Source: Phascolomyces articulosus (Eukaryota > Mucoromycota > Mucoromycetes > Mucorales > Lichtheimiaceae). Taken from it: a stretch of 64,000 bases of DNA. The position numbers and the translations under genes were made by a program. This document shows, one piece after another, positions 38,023 to 52,039 of this stretch. The stretch covers positions 2,418,001-2,482,000 of the forward strand of contig JAIXMP010000001.1 of the NCBI GenBank assembly GCA_025677815.1, written 5' to 3'. The notes beneath the pieces are model-generated. The model saw nothing but the letters and a program-made list of their open reading frames with translations, ran no database searches and had not been told where the DNA came from. Numbering within the stretch: position 1 is the stretch's first letter; each line of letters starts with the position of its first letter.

Positions 38023-41000
38023 ATGGCAACTGTAAGAGCACCTGGTGTTTCGCCATCGGGACCTACCACTGATTTAGTCGCTCATAATGAAGAACTTTTA
38101 CGCATTGTTGAAAAGCAACGTATTATTATTCAAAATCTCCAAAAAAGTTTGGCTTTAATGACCGATGAACGTGACAATCTTTTGGAACGAAACCAAGATC
38201 TCGAACAAGAGTTAATAATGACAACACAATTGGATGTACGTCGAACTGATCCTTCATCGACCGAGAAAAATGATCATCGACAAAAACAGCAGGACCACCA
38301 CCATCAACAAGAACAACAGCAACAACAACAGGTACAACAAGAACCCAAAAAAGAACCCCATCATTTATTAGCAGATACAATTGAAGCTACGATGCTTGGT
38401 GGCCCCGTTCCTCCTCCCAGATCACCTTATCGAGCACAACAAAAGGATAGCACACCTTCACCTTCCAGTACCAATTCAAGCTCAAGTAATTTGGCCGTCA
38501 TGTCCAGTGTGTTGGAACGTTATGGTACTCCCGATTCATCATCTGAATCAAGAATGGGTGCTACTCTTGTTGAACCTAGTTTACCTGCTACTTATGCTTA
38601 TGAAAATCGATCCAGAGCACCTAGTCCAAGCCCTAGTCCTACACCTTATCATCAACATCAACAGCAACAGCAACGTTCTCATCATGGAATTGGTAATAAT
38701 AACAATTACAAAGACAATAACAAAGACAATGGCAATAATAACTATAATTACAATAACCAAAACAACCATAACAATCACCACCACGTAAATCAAGATTCTT
38801 ACCATGACAATATTAATAACAATATGAAATCATCATCACGAAGTATATCTCCCGCTAATAATCACCATCATCACCAACAACAACAACAACAACAACAGCA
38901 TACAACAAATGGTAACTATGGTAATGGCAATTATATTAATAATGGAAGTAATATCGAACTCCCGGAGAGTTTCAGCAATACAACATTGGATCTTTCGTTA
39001 CCTCCTGTGGTAGATGCTATGGTAGATAAGGATGCCCAATTATTTGCAAAATATCAAGGTGCTATTCATAAAAAGGAAGCAGATTCTTATCATCACCAAC
39101 AACAGCAACAAGAGGGGTATTATCAATATTCCCAAAAGAAATCACAGCAATACCAAAATGAAACCACATTATCTCCACCACCTGGTAGAAAACCTGTAGT
39201 TGAACAACAATCTCATCATCCATTGTCACCCGTTGAGCAGAATACCGATCATCACCATCACCAACAACAACAGCAAAAAAATAATTATCAGTACCAACAA
39301 TACCAACAAGATTCAAATAATAATCATCATCATACAAAGCATATACCTCCGCAAATTCAAATTGACCATCATCATCGTCAATATGAGAACGAGAATTATA
39401 TGAACCGCTCGGGAGGTGAGGATCACGTGCAACAGCGGCACATGCAGCACCAGCATTCATCGGAAACTGCTAGTTATCATAGTAATACAAGAACTGTTGT
39501 TGAACAAGAGCCCACTACACCACAGTCCGTCGCTACACCAACGACATACCAACACTACCAACAACAACAATCACCATCATCCCCACAAGGAGGAGGATTT
39601 TCAAGTGGACCCATGGCGGGCATTAATACAAAGGTTATTGGTTCAGATACCATTAGAAACGACAAAGGCAAAGAAGTTGTTACATTTACCATCTCCGTGC
39701 GTAAAGCAAAAGATACTACCGATCCTAATTCTCCATTGGAAGAACTTTGGCAAATTCAAAAACTTTATTCTGATTTCTTGGCACTTGATGCTCAGGTAAA
39801 ACAATCTATTACTTTTTCTTCATTTCGAGAAAAGGGCAAGAGGGGGAAGGGGGTAAGGGGAGAGGAAAAATATATATTAAAGAAATTTTTTTTCTGTAAA
39901 AAAAAAAAAATAACAGCTCAAGTCTCAAGGAAAATCGGTGGCAAGCAAAATTGCAAAGTTACCCGATAGGGCACTGTTTGTTACTCATGTACCAAGTAAG
40001 GTCGATCAACGAAAGGTAAGATTTTTTCTATCTTGCTATTAATAGATGCTTTTCGAAAGACAAGATTTTCCCTATTAATAACAATGTTTTTTTTTCTCCT
40101 TTCGTAATTTCCTGATATATTTGATAGATGGCTGTTGATAACTATCTCCAACATGCTATTCGATTACCTTTAGCTGATATCACTGATATCTGTGAATTCT
40201 TGAGTTCTAATGTGATGGAAAAACAAGCACAACCCAAGGTAATAAAGGAAAATAGTATATCATTGATTTTTTATTATTATCTTAAGAGCAAAAAAAAAAA
40301 AAACTAAAAAAATCCACTTTTTTATTTCAGGTTTCAAAATATCGTCAAGGTTATTTGACCAAACGTGGCAAGAACTTTGGTGGTTGGAAGAGAAGATACT
40401 TTTTGCTTGATGGCCCTGATCTCAAATATTATGAAAGCGTACGTTGAAAACAATATTATTTGATTCTGATTTTACTTCTTGTAATACAAGATGAGACTGA
40501 CAGATATAGTAAATATTTATCATTATCCTTAATTTAATTAATATAGGAAGAAGGCCAGTTCCTTGGCAAGATTCATTTAACCGAAGCCCAAATTGGTAAA
40601 CAGAAGCAAGCCGAGAATAGTAAAGAAGCACCTACTTTCAAACATGGTCTGATTATTATTGAACCCAAGAAATCAGCCCCAGGCGGTCTTGCTCGTCACG
40701 TCCTTTGTGCTGATTCCGATGAAGAGCGTGATGCTTGGGTTGATGCCATGACGCAACATATTGATCAAGATGCTGTGACAAACCGCCAAAATCAAAACGA
40801 TAAGAAAAAGAGCAAGTCGTCTTCTGATAAATCCAATAACGAAGAGTCGAGTAGTAACAAACCATCCATTGATCTTTCGACCATTTCAGATCCAAGTGCT
40901 GCTTCTGCAAGCCATCTTGAAAGATTGTTGGCAGGTACAGATGCTTATCAAAAGATGAATGCTGCTGCAGCTGCTGGTGATGGGAATAAAAAGGATAAAG

Positions 41001-42306
41001 GACGAAAGGGATTCTGGGGTAAAAAAGTATTCCATGGTAATAGTAATGGCAAGTCCTCCAATGCTACTGCTGCTGCTGCAGCAGCAGGTGATTGGCGTAA
41101 AGAAAATTCGGATCCTCCAGGACCTAACCAAGTCTTTGGTATCCCGTTGGAAGATGCTATCAAAGTCGCCAAGGTGTCAGATCAATATGAATTACCAGCT
41201 ATTGTCTATCGTTGTATTGATTACTTGGAAGCCAAGGGTGCTATTCAAGAAGAAGGCATTTACCGTCTTAGTGGAAGTGCTATTAAGATTCGAAATCTCA
41301 AGAGTAAATTCAACGAAGGTAAATTTTATTAAAAGAGGCACGTATAAATATGGCTTATCTTGTACTAATCCATTATTTCCCAATTTTTAATATAATTTTA
41401 TTAGAGGGAGATGTTGATCTATTGGCTTCCGATGAACATCATGACATTCATGCCGTTTCTGGTTTACTCAAGCTTTGGTTACGTGAACTTCCTGGTAATG
41501 TTCTTACCACGGAATTGCTCAAAGAATTCTTAAATGTCATGGATCTTGTGGATCGTCGCGAACGCATCAATGAACTTGGTAGACTTGTATCCATGCTTCC
41601 TTTACAAAACTATACATTGCTTCGTACATTATCTGCTCATTTGATCCGTGTTGTTCAAAACGCTGGTACCAACAAAATGACCATTCGTAATGTGGGCATT
41701 GTCTTTTCCGCCACATTGGGAATCCCAACTGGTATTTTCAGTTTATTATTGACAGAGTTTGATTACATCTTTTGGACTGGTGATGGTAATCCGGTATCGG
41801 GTAACCCACCTCCACCAACTACTTCTTCAAACAATAATGGTTCATCATCCGCGGTGAATCAAGATCCTGCAAGTTACTTTCCTCCTCCTCCCTCTTCAAA
41901 ACCACCACCTCCTCCACAGACCAATAATCATCATTATCATCATCAACAACAACAACAAATGTCATCGTCAGGTCGAGTGCAGGCACTCCAAGAAGAACCT
42001 GCTGGTCGAAGTAATCGAAATAGTGTTAGTTACATGTTAAGTGCTCCGCGTTCGATTGTGGGCCTTGAAAAGAATGGTAATCGTGGTCCAATGGTGGTTG
42101 CCGATGACGATGACGAAGTGGATGACTTGGCTATCGATTTCAGCGATGAAGAACATAGTACTACTTATAGAACAGCTGAACGACAACCTTACATTCAACC
42201 CACTCAATATCATAGTAATAATAATAGTCATCCACCCACTGCTACCACAAGTACACCCGCATATCCTACTGTAGATCCCCATCACTACGCTTCTCGTTAT
42301 TATTAA
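38023..42306 (+). CDS. BEM3: PX-PH-RhoGAP protein, Bem3-like Cdc42 GAP
   Basis: Six exons (38023-39795, 39917-40015, 40128-40238, 40331-40438, 40547-41318, 41405-42306) give 1254 aa. Order of domains: a coiled coil at residues 20-70 (LLRIVEKQRIIIQNLQKSL); about 450 residues rich in Gln, His and Asn; a PX domain from VIGSDTIRNDKGKEVVTF to the end of exon 3; a PH domain (RQGYLTKRGKNFGGWKRRYF to RDAWVDAMTQ); a linker; a RhoGAP domain from VFGIPLEDAI with the arginine-finger motif EEGIYRLSGSA and the helix NVGIVFSATLGIP; and a Pro/Gln-rich tail. This is the order in yeast Bem3, which stimulates GTP hydrolysis by Cdc42 at growth sites. The stop is 208 bp before the KCS1 start. Confidence 0.93.
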
Positions 42307-42514
42307 CTTGTTTCTTTATTCTTCTTTACTCTTCTTCTTTTTGTTTCTATTCCATTCTTATATTATATTTTCTTTGTTATTTTATTTTCTGTTTTAAAAA
42401 AAATATCATATATATCTCCGTCTCGAATCATTGCTGGCCTTTATAGAATCATTTTGTACTTTTTTCTTATTACAGCCCAAAAAAAGAAGTTTTTTTTAAT
42501 TCTATTTTATCGTA

Positions 42515-44702
42515 ATGAGAGAACGAATACGTGGAGAAATAGAAGAAGAAAAAAGAAACAATGAAAGCTACGAATTCAATACCACTGATGATGACGATGA
42601 TGATAGTTTTGTTTATCCTTTAAACAATGATAGTAACAATAATGATCATTCACAATATTTTGATCCTACGAAATTAACGGCGTCTATTCCGTTATTACCC
42701 TTTGATAATCAAGTGGGGGGTCATGCATCGTTTTTCCGGTTTTCAAAACGAGCAATTTGTAAATCAGTTTCCAAGAAAGAACAAGAGTTTTATGAACATT
42801 TGGAAAGTCATTACCCAATACTTTTACCGTTTACATCACAATATTTGGGTGTACTTAATGTGACCTACAATACACATCCATCCATGACCGCGATTGATTC
42901 TGCCGTACTTCCGCAAGTGGTGTTAGAAAAGAATAAACACCTTTTACGCGATTGGCGCGCTTGTCACGAGGAAGGTCGATTACGAAGACGTCATTCTTCA
43001 GCTTCTTCGCGTCGTCCAGCCCATGTTTCGTCTTCTCGTCGATTGCAAGAACAAGTGTTACGAGAAGTATTCTCACCTCAAGCACTCAAAGAACGGCTAC
43101 GACAAGTCCATGATTGGCAAACACAACAACAGCAGCAGCATCAGCAGCAACAAATTGTGTTAGCTGGTGGAGGAAGTGTAGGTAGTACTAGTCTTGGTCT
43201 AGATCAATGTTCTACTTCACTCCCATTGTCCCATAGTCTCTCAGAACTTGATAATGTCACGGCCTCATCACCCTTGGCTACCACAACGACAGTGAAAACA
43301 ACGTTATCTACGTCAACTACAACAACTGCAACAACACGATCTTCATCCACATCGGTGTCACCTTCTACAACATTAACTGTTATGGGTGCTCCACCTCCAC
43401 CTCCATCAGCAGCATCCGTTGGATCAACGATTTCAATTGATAAAGTCACTGTGAAACCACGACGACCTTCTATTATTCAAAGCACTACGTCGGCTCCATT
43501 AACACCCAAGATGTCGGATAAAAAACCGAGACGTAATAGTAGACAATCCACATCATCATCCCATAGTAATGGAAATGGTAATCATCATTTAAAGCCTCCT
43601 CCTCGTTTTATTGGCCATTCACATAGTGACGATGATGACGACGGGATTTTTCAAATGGATGATATGGATCAGTCATTATCCATGGATACAAGAAGTGATA
43701 CCGAACTAATGATGGATCATCATAAAAAGGATAATCATGAATCCGTACCGCCCTCACCAGAAGCTCAACCGCTTGCAGCATCTAATGGTTGGGAAAAACG
43801 AGAGACACCCACCAATCCTTGGTCACTACAAGTATATAATCGGGATATGCAAAGGATACGACATCATTTGAGTGAACCCACAGTGAAGCAGTATATATTG
43901 ATTGAAGATTTGACGGATGGTGTCAAATTCCCGTGTGTCCTTGATCTGAAAATGGGAACTCGTCAATATGGTGTTTATGCAACACCAGAAAAGATGAAAA
44001 GTCAAACGTTGAAATGTGCCCGTTCTACAAGTCAAGCATTAGGTGTACGTGTATGCGGAATGCAGGCAAGTATATTTATTTATTTTTACTCATTAAAAAA
44101 AAAAACGGATATGTGGGAAAAGAGGAGAAGGAGTCTATATTTGTGTATATATATTGATAAAATATATCACTTTATAGGTGTACAAAACCAATACCGCAGA
44201 ATTCTTATTTCAGGATAAATACTATGGACGTAAATTGGACCCAATGACGTTCAGAAACACGCTGGGCGAATATCTTGATAACGGTCATGGATGTCAGATA
44301 CACCATATACCCATTATATTACGGAAGCTAAGACGGCTGGCAGGGATTATACGGTCTTTGGAGGATTATAGATTCTATGCATCATCCTTATTAATGATCT
44401 ATGATGGAGATCCATCCAGTACTAAAAAGATTGATGTTCGAATCATTGATTTTGCTCGATGCGTTACTCAGCATGACGTTCGACAAAATCGTGATGATTT
44501 CACTTTTCCACCTCGACATCGGGGTCCGGATTATGGATATCTACTAGGTCTGAAAAGTTTGGCTGCTTGTTTTGAATGGATATATGAAAAACATGGGGGA
44601 GATATAAATGATTTAGATACCAAAGAAGATCATATATTTGATGATATAGGTACAGAAGAGAGCCGGACCGTACACACATCAGCATTTGGCCGTGACCTGT
44701 AA
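42515..44702 (+). CDS. KCS1: Inositol hexakisphosphate kinase (IPK family)
   Basis: Two exons (42515-44065, 44178-44702) give 691 aa. The N-terminal block [21 protein letters not shown] and [15 protein letters not shown] is typical of IP6 kinases. After a Ser/Thr-rich linker comes the catalytic core with ILIEDLTDG, then the IPK signature PxxxDxKxG as [14 protein letters not shown]. The C-terminal [10 protein letters not shown] and metal-binding IDFARC (IDF) segments complete it. The enzyme makes diphosphoinositol phosphates (PP-IP5) that control phosphate signalling and telomere and vacuole functions. The single 112-nt intron begins GCAAGT and ends TTATAG, so it is a GC-AG intron: only this junction keeps [12 protein letters not shown] in frame. 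It lies tail-to-tail with eIF3k. Confidence 0.93.
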
Positions 44703-45151
44703 TATATAACCTTTTCATCTCTTTCGTCTCTCTGTCTCTCACTCTCACACACATTCTCTTTCATTCTCTCTTTTCCTATAAAAAAAGACCATAAAGAGCT
44801 GTGCTCCAAGTAAATGGTTCTTTTTCTAAATACACCTGTTTTTAATTTTTAAAAGCTATTTCTCCTTCCCTTTTAAACCCCAAACATCAAATCAATGTTA
44901 TTCTGTTTTTATCCACTCCTTTCTGTACAAAAGTTATATTCTTTCCCGTTTTTTCTCTCTCTCTCTCTCTCTCTTTTTTTTTTGTAATCATCATTTTTTT
45001 CCCTCCGTTTTTTTTTAATTTTTTTTTTTTGTTTAGAAAAAAAAGTACATTCCATTATTTTTTTCAAATTCAATGAATACAAAAATCGTGCATAGTATTA
45101 AAAATATTTTTTGTTGTTGTTTTTGTTGGATTGAGTGTATTTTAATGTTAT
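44703..45151. other. Convergent 3' region, no gene
   Basis: 449 bp between two stops, with CT/T-rich tracts and poly-T/A runs. It presumably holds both 3' UTRs and their poly(A) sites. Confidence 0.6.
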
Positions 45152-45984
45152 TTACATTTCGTTGGAATAACCAATAACCTTGGTAAGTTGTTCAAACTTG
45201 ATGCTTTCACGAACAACCACAGTCTTTGCTTCATTATCCTTGTTGATAGGAATAGATACAGTAGTACCATTCAATTGCCATTGTTGCTTTTCACAGAATT
45301 GTTTGAAAGCATCTCCCTTCAAAGCAAAATAAGATTCGAGTACTGAGGCAGCAATGGTTTGAAAAGACATGCTGACAACAAGAGCAATCACTTGACGAAT
45401 AGCATCTTCAAATCCAGCAATATCCTTGACTAAATCCTTATCCTTTTCGAATGCGTTCCAAAACTCGGCATATCGCGATTGTTCGAGCAACTGTTGCAAG
45501 TGTGTCAATCGTTTCACTTCATCTACATCCTATAATAATATTCTCTATTATCAGCTCCTTTTTATCCTCATGGATATTATAATAAAATCTATATCTATTT
45601 TTTTTATCTTATTTACCACGTAATCGGTCAAAAGGTACATGCATAAATTATAGTCGGGTTTGGGAATGGCAGTCAATGATTTGGCGAGAACATTAATAAT
45701 GACAGGAATCTTGCTAAGTTGTGGATTGAATTGATATCTATATATAATAGAGTTGGATTAATATCAATGTTGCAAATTGGTCTAGTTACTGTTGTTTGAT
45801 GAGAAAGTTATCCATCTATTATTTACAATTTAAGCAACGCCAAGTTAGCCATTAAATCATATTCGCCATTTTTGCATTGACCAGCAAGGTACTCTTCTAA
45901 AACTTCAGCATTTTCGGGATTGTAGCGCTCGACGCCATCAATCATGGTCTGAATCGTTTGTGGTCGTTCGACGGAGGCTGCCAT
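45152..45984 (-). CDS. EIF3K: Eukaryotic translation initiation factor 3 subunit k
   Basis: Three exons (45984-45827, 45737-45617, 45529-45152) give 218 aa, the same length as human eIF3k. The N-terminus AASVERPQTIQTMIDGVERY and NPENAEVLEEY is the family hallmark. The protein continues with HEAT-like helices (LMANLALLKLYQFNPQL) and a C-terminal winged-helix/PCI part (IPINKDNEAKTVVVRESIKF). eIF3k is a peripheral, non-essential subunit of the eIF3 complex on the 40S ribosome, absent from budding yeast. The start is the only ATG before the conserved N-terminus. It lies tail-to-tail with KCS1 and just downstream of the MFS gene. Confidence 0.95.
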
Positions 45985-46292
45985 CCTTGTATATTGATCA
46001 CCTTTTGTGGAAGCGGGTTAGAAAAAAGAAGAGAGAAAAGGTAAAGGTCGCCCCGCGCGGATGGGTGGCTTTTCCACTCAAAATTAATTGATGGCGTTGC
46101 TACCCAGCTCTCTTATTTTTTTGACAGGTCACCCTTTTGGATCACAAAAACAATTCATCATAGTGATAACAAATCATATATCATGGACAACGTTTTTTTT
46201 TTTTTTTAAAAAAAATAGATATAATTATAGTTTATATAAAAGAAAAACAAAAGATATTATTGTTTTAAATATAGAATTATTATTATCCTGGT
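45985..46292. other. Promoter region of EIF3K / 3' flank of the MFS gene
   Basis: 308 bp between tandem minus-strand genes, with a CG-rich patch (46045-46065) near the EIF3K start and an A/T run at 46190-46215. Nothing else seen. Confidence 0.55.
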
Positions 46293-48435
46293 TCAGCAGA
46301 TTCGCCTACTTTCTGTAACACTTCTATTATTTGGGATCATAAAATTGATACGGTAGAAGAACCATACGAGAAGGGTTATAAATACTGAGAGAAAACATGC
46401 AATCGAACTTGTTGTTTTTCCTAACCCTATTGATAAGAAGGAAAAAAAAGTTAATATATTGATATGGATTCACGAAAAGAAGCTATATAATCTTACAAAA
46501 TTCGGGCGAATCAGTCACAACCCATGTTTTTATACTAAAAGCTCGAGTGGCAAGTGCAGCTATCGAATTAACAAATGCAATGGCAATGGCTTTTGCATTG
46601 TAACTTGATTTGAAAATATCATTTATCCAAGCCATACATAAAATTGACAGATTATTACTAGCAACAATGCCAAAAATAGCAATCAGTACAAGATTGATCG
46701 GATTATCTCCATGATTTACTGCGGCAAGAATTAAGCACCAAGTGCCAACCCAAAGCTGGACCCCTATAATATGAAATGCTCTGTCGCCTGTCTTATCAGA
46801 TGACCATCCAATAAATACACAGGTGACGGTAGAAAAGATATAAATGGGTGCTAACATGTAATTCGAAAAAACGGCAGAATATCCCATATCACGAAGAATA
46901 ATGGCGATGTAGAAAACCATATAATGACCAACGAAAGTACATGTAACAATAATTATCATGAGCCAAGTGTATGGTGAGCTTAGGATAATGTTCATTGCTC
47001 TGCGTATTGTGATAAAGTACGTGTAAGTGCCATCAACAATGTGTATATTTATATAGTACAGTTATTAGTATCTGACTAAAAAAAGTGAGAAATATTGATT
47101 GATAATTACATTTTCCAGTTATCTGAATTGGAATCAGATGGCTTGTCATAATTTTGTTTTTGTAGTCGTTGTATAGCAAAATCTTGTTCTTCGGATGTGA
47201 TCCATTCTGTGTGTCCATAGGGGGATTCTGGTAATAGAAAGTAACCAGCAAATCCAACAATCACAGCAAACAGGCCTTCTAAAATAAACAACCACTTCCA
47301 AGTAGCTAAGTTCCCAACGCCATGCATGGTATCAGCTATAAAACCAGCTATTAATCCACCAAAAGCACCAGCGATATTGTTTCCAGCATCAAATAACATA
47401 AGGCGTTTTGCTAATTCGTTCTTTCTGTACCAAGCGCTGAACAGTAGAACAATTCCTGGATAAAACGGCTGTTTATATATATATATATAATAATAATTGA
47501 CCTCTGTGAGAAAATACCTCTCCCCATATTTTGTTTTCTCGACTATTTTACAGAAACACTCATTTTTTGATCATGATATGCTATATATTGAATGATTACA
47601 AACCGCTTCGCAGACACCCAAAAAGAAACGTAATACCCACAGTTCCTTGTAATTGTGAACAATGGGTATTAAACTCACGATGGTGCCCCATACAACAACA
47701 ACAGTAGGAAGAACCAATCTTGGTGAAAATCTAGCAGTAGCCATGTTGCCGGGTACTTGTAGCCTATATGTAAAATAAAATATGGTATACTGTCGTTGGT
47801 ACATTTTGATACATATAATAAACCAAAACTAGTATATACATTCAAACCACACAAACATACATGATATAACCGATAAAAAACGATAATATTGCCCAATTGT
47901 ACACGCTGGATTTGAGATCCAAATCTTTGTCCATTCCCATAATAAATGCGTTTTCTGCATTAATAGATTATAGTTATGGAAGTTATTAAAAACCGAAATA
48001 TTATACTTTCATTTACTGTATATTAGAGACTGCTTATCTTCTGTACACAACATATTTTATATACAATCCGTCTCTTTCCCCCCCCCTCCTTTGTATCATT
48101 ATATATTGTTAAAAACACAAGTAGTAGTAAATAAATGTTTATATCTTACGCAAATTATTTCGATCAAGTTGATTGGCAAAATTTGCAATAATTGACCAAA
48201 TCAACATCCGTGAATCAAGTTTCCATATCAAACTATTTCGTATTGTTGCATCATCATCAGTATGTTCTTCTTCTCCTCTTTTTTTCGTCGACGGTCTTAT
48301 CAAAGTACCATATGAAGTGCTTTTTTTACTGTTGCTGGAAGTCGTTTTGTTGGTTGTTGTGGATAACAGTGAGAATGTGTTTATCTTGGTACCTTCCTCA
48401 CGGTCATTATTACTGGTTTTTAAAATACTGTCCAT
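46293..48435 (-). CDS. MFS permease, Dal5/Tna1-type anion:cation symporter family
   Basis: Six exons (48435-48150, 47954-47861, 47763-47604, 47468-47110, 46999-46497, 46426-46293) give 511 aa. A Ser/Thr-rich cytosolic N-terminus precedes twelve probable membrane segments. Family marks include NFANQLDRNNL and NAFIMGMDKDLDL after helix 1, FFIGYIMLQVPGN, RFFLGVCEAPFYPGIVLLFSAWY, and GLFAVIVGFAGYFLLPESP. This family takes up carboxylates such as allantoate, nicotinate or pantothenate; the substrate cannot be told. Exon 5 runs into a stop at 46483 if unspliced. Splicing at 46497/46426 instead adds the last transmembrane helix (FLSVFITLLVWFFYRIN), expected for the family. The exon 3 donor GTTTGT is unusual. 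Confidence 0.88.
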
Positions 48436-51400
48436 GAAAGTATATAGCTATTAATGGTTCCTTAATAATTATTTATGTATATGTTGCCAAAAAAAAAAAG
48501 ATAAAGGAAAGAAAGAAAATGGCGTCGATTATTCCAAATCCTAAATTATGCGGGAAGGTTGTCCGTTGAATTTCAGGGGGCCCTTAAAAAGGTCTGATGA
48601 TAAAAAATATGTTACCTTGGTAATCCATGCACTATTTTACAGCGCTATAATTATATCATATGGGTGCATGCGCAATATGTATCGAGTGCTGAGTTTTTTT
48701 TAGAAAATATCCTCAATATATTATTGCTCTATAATATTCTATGCTAAGGGTTTATATATTATAAAACTGTGGTGGCTGAAAGTGTAATTATATACTAAAA
48801 ATGAATATTAGGATCAACAGCACTTTCTGCCATTTTTTTCTAATAGTTTATTATATCCATTTAAACTGATGATAATAAGTTTTTGTTACTTTTATATAAT
48901 TTATTCAAAAGAGAAGCATCGATAATGCTTGGTTAATGATGGTTGCATGCAAAATGCTGTTATTGCTGCATGTACTAGTACAAGTTATAAAAAGGATATG
49001 CTCTCTATGTTCTAAACGCTTTGCTTCATCCGTGTTATAATATATATTCCTATTACAAATAATACGGTATACTAATGCTTATTTTTTTACGCGCTGCAGG
49101 AGCAGGAAAAATTAAAAAAAAAATGCAAATACAGAGGATGTTCTGATATCAGAACAAAAAAGTTATATCAATCTAAGTATAAATATATTTCTCCATATAA
49201 CCAGCAACAAGCACCATAATTCACAACTGCTGTCGATATGTACTGGAATTGATAAAGTATCAGTCAGATGATGCCAGTAAGTATATTCGTTATATTTTGA
49301 CTGAATCACGTTTCTGGGTTATAGAATGGAGTTTCTATCGTTTTGCCACTAATGTGTACTTTGTGGTAACAAATTGGTTCTATTTATTAATTGCGTTTAT
49401 CTATTGTCGACAATAGCATCATCATCTCCATGCTCCTCCGATTATTTGCAATATCAGACATATTTTTTTTATATCAAACACACTTGATGAGCCCTCTCTT
49501 CAAGTGCACCATTACCTCTTCTATATAAGTACCAACCAAGGAGCTGGAGCATTTGGTACGTGACTTCCACATTACTCACCTTAATTGTCATTGCGCTTTG
49601 CGTACGACTGACTGATTCTCTGTTTCAACATTGCCACAAACGAGATAAACAAGTATAAATCTATTGTCACTTTTGGGTATTTACACATTCACCAGATTTA
49701 GCATGGTATATATAGATATATTTTTTTACCAAATCTTCAGCGATAGCATTTCATTTAAATCACTCCCAATATCGTGGAGAATACAGAACCCGGATGCCTC
49801 CAATTAATTAGAAAAAGCTGTAAACATCGATACGTACTGTAATAAGCAAATTTTGGTGAATACGTAAGACTTTGTTAATAAATACATTAATAAAAAAAAT
49901 GGTTTGGATTCCTATCCTTATGGATATATTTTTTAACTGATGATCAGCAACCCTATCGGATGCATTTGCATTCTGGCAATCGATTTTATCCAAGCCTTCT
50001 CTATGCTAACATTCCAACAACATGTTGGAGCACTGGCAGAGTAAAGTGGTCAAGAACTCTGCCTACTCACCCTGCTGATCTTATAACCTGTCAAAATCGA
50101 CTGATTTTCACCCAGAAATACCTGGTAATTCAAATCCAATAGAAACAGCTCCTTGGCTATTGATATATGTGAGCGATGGTAGGCTATGGTGCAGTAGCGT
50201 AAAAAGAAAATCAATAATAGGAAGACCACTTCAATTTCTCATCGACAGTATTTGCTTAGCCGAGATTACTTTGTTAAAGTTGCCCACGGATCCTCAAATG
50301 AAAGCTTAAAACTTATGACACAAGTGCTACTTGATATTTCTGCTATGAACATAAGCAAATTCAATTGGGCGGTACAACGATTTTTTCCAGAAAAGAAAAG
50401 CAATGCTTCTTTCCGCCTGAAAATCTAAATTTCTATATACCAAAAACCAGCCGCAACTAGATTTTCATATTCAAACACTTTTTAAACATGAGAGCATCAA
50501 CGATACGCCGACTTCCATCCCATGATGAGTTATATATCCCAGTAATAATAGTACTTGCTGGGTGCAACACACCACATGAATGTCATATATTTGCTTCAAT
50601 GCCCTAGATCGTATCACATGTTTCTTAAATACTATGCAAGGTGTAGTACTGAAATACAAATGTGAAGTAGGGAAAGAATAATAAACCCTGTTCTGATGAT
50701 AATTCAATCAATACCAAAAAGCAGTAGCACAATATATATATATATATATAAAATGAAAAACAATCCCTTGTTTTTTAGAACATACGTAAATGAATCAGAT
50801 AAACATGGTGGTGCAACAAGTGTCTTTGGGCAATACTGCCTGTTTGATCTTTCAATTTGTGACACAAATCATTGTAGTTTGACAAATAATAATAACAATA
50901 TTATTTCTCATCAATATATGCAAACAATCGTTTTTCTGGATTCATAATCAACAACACTCACAATTCCCCCCTTTTTCATTTATAAAAAAAAAATCAAATC
51001 CTGTAATATTATCTCTCAAATGCGTACTTTTATGTATACTCTCAACACCCCTCACCATCATCCAAAACAAAAAAAAAACGACAGTTCTTCCACTCCAAGC
51101 ATCCAATCTTACTACAGATAATACTGACTTTAACTTATAACACTATTCTCGTTTCCAAGCAACCACAAATAAAAAAAAATGGAAAAATTCCACTCAAATG
51201 TGTAAAAAGTAAAAATATTATTGTACAATAAAAAAAATCGGAAATCTTTCTTGTATACAACTAAGTATAAAAATAGTTAAGTTAATGATAATAATAGAAA
51301 AAAAAATAATGCACATAAAATATAGGGATAGATCTAAGTAACATATCGTCCGTTGATCTTTGTTGTTGTTATTGTTTGTTTGTTTGTTTTTTTTTTTTAC

Positions 51401-51598
51401 GTTTATTGAGATTTTATCCGTCATCGTCTTCGTGTCTTGCTGATGTGTTGTTGTTATGGTGGTTGTAAAGAGAGAGATATATACTTGGAAGAAAAAGTGA
51501 ATTATATAAAAATAACGGGAAAAAAAAAGAGAAGGAGGAGAAGGTTTATAATAATAATAATAAAGGTAAGGATAGTATAGTAGTAGTAATATATGTGT
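48436..51598. other. Intergenic, no gene seen
   Basis: 3.2 kb of AT-rich DNA. Small frames exist at 49960-50142 and 50696-50947 but show no family signal. The 50950-51598 part is A/T- and repeat-rich 3' flank of the Rab gene. Confidence 0.55.
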
Positions 51599-51985
51599 TT
51601 AACAACATCTTCGGGTATGCTTTGTTGATCTCGTATCAGAGGAAAGTGTTACCGTATCACCACTTCCATTTAAATCCAATTCAAGTTGTGGAACTTTGAC
51701 GATCTTGGTAATATGAGTAAATGCATCTTCCACATTGGTCCCATCCTTGGCACTCGTTTCAAAACAGGGGATCTTCATTCGATCACTTGAATGTTGTTCC
51801 GCCCATGCTCTCGCTTGTCGTCGCGATACAACTCGATCATCGATATCAATCTTGTTACCAATCACAAGCATTGGAAAATGCTGGGCTTCTTCAACAGGTA
51901 AGGAGGATTGTTTTAAAAAGTCTTCTCGCCATCGTTCTATACAATTTGAATGTTGTTGACATTGTTGCCAATAGAGATGAAAGAT

Positions 51986-52039
<54 letters not shown>

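Noticed and set aside
38381..38805. Overlapping Ile/Thr- and Val-rich frames within the RhoGAP gene
   Set aside because: They are shadow frames of the CAA/AAC-rich (Gln/Asn) linker of the Bem3-like protein.
49960..50142. Small frame suspected to be a transposase remnant
   Set aside because: No catalytic motif, terminal inverted repeats or target duplication could be seen around it.
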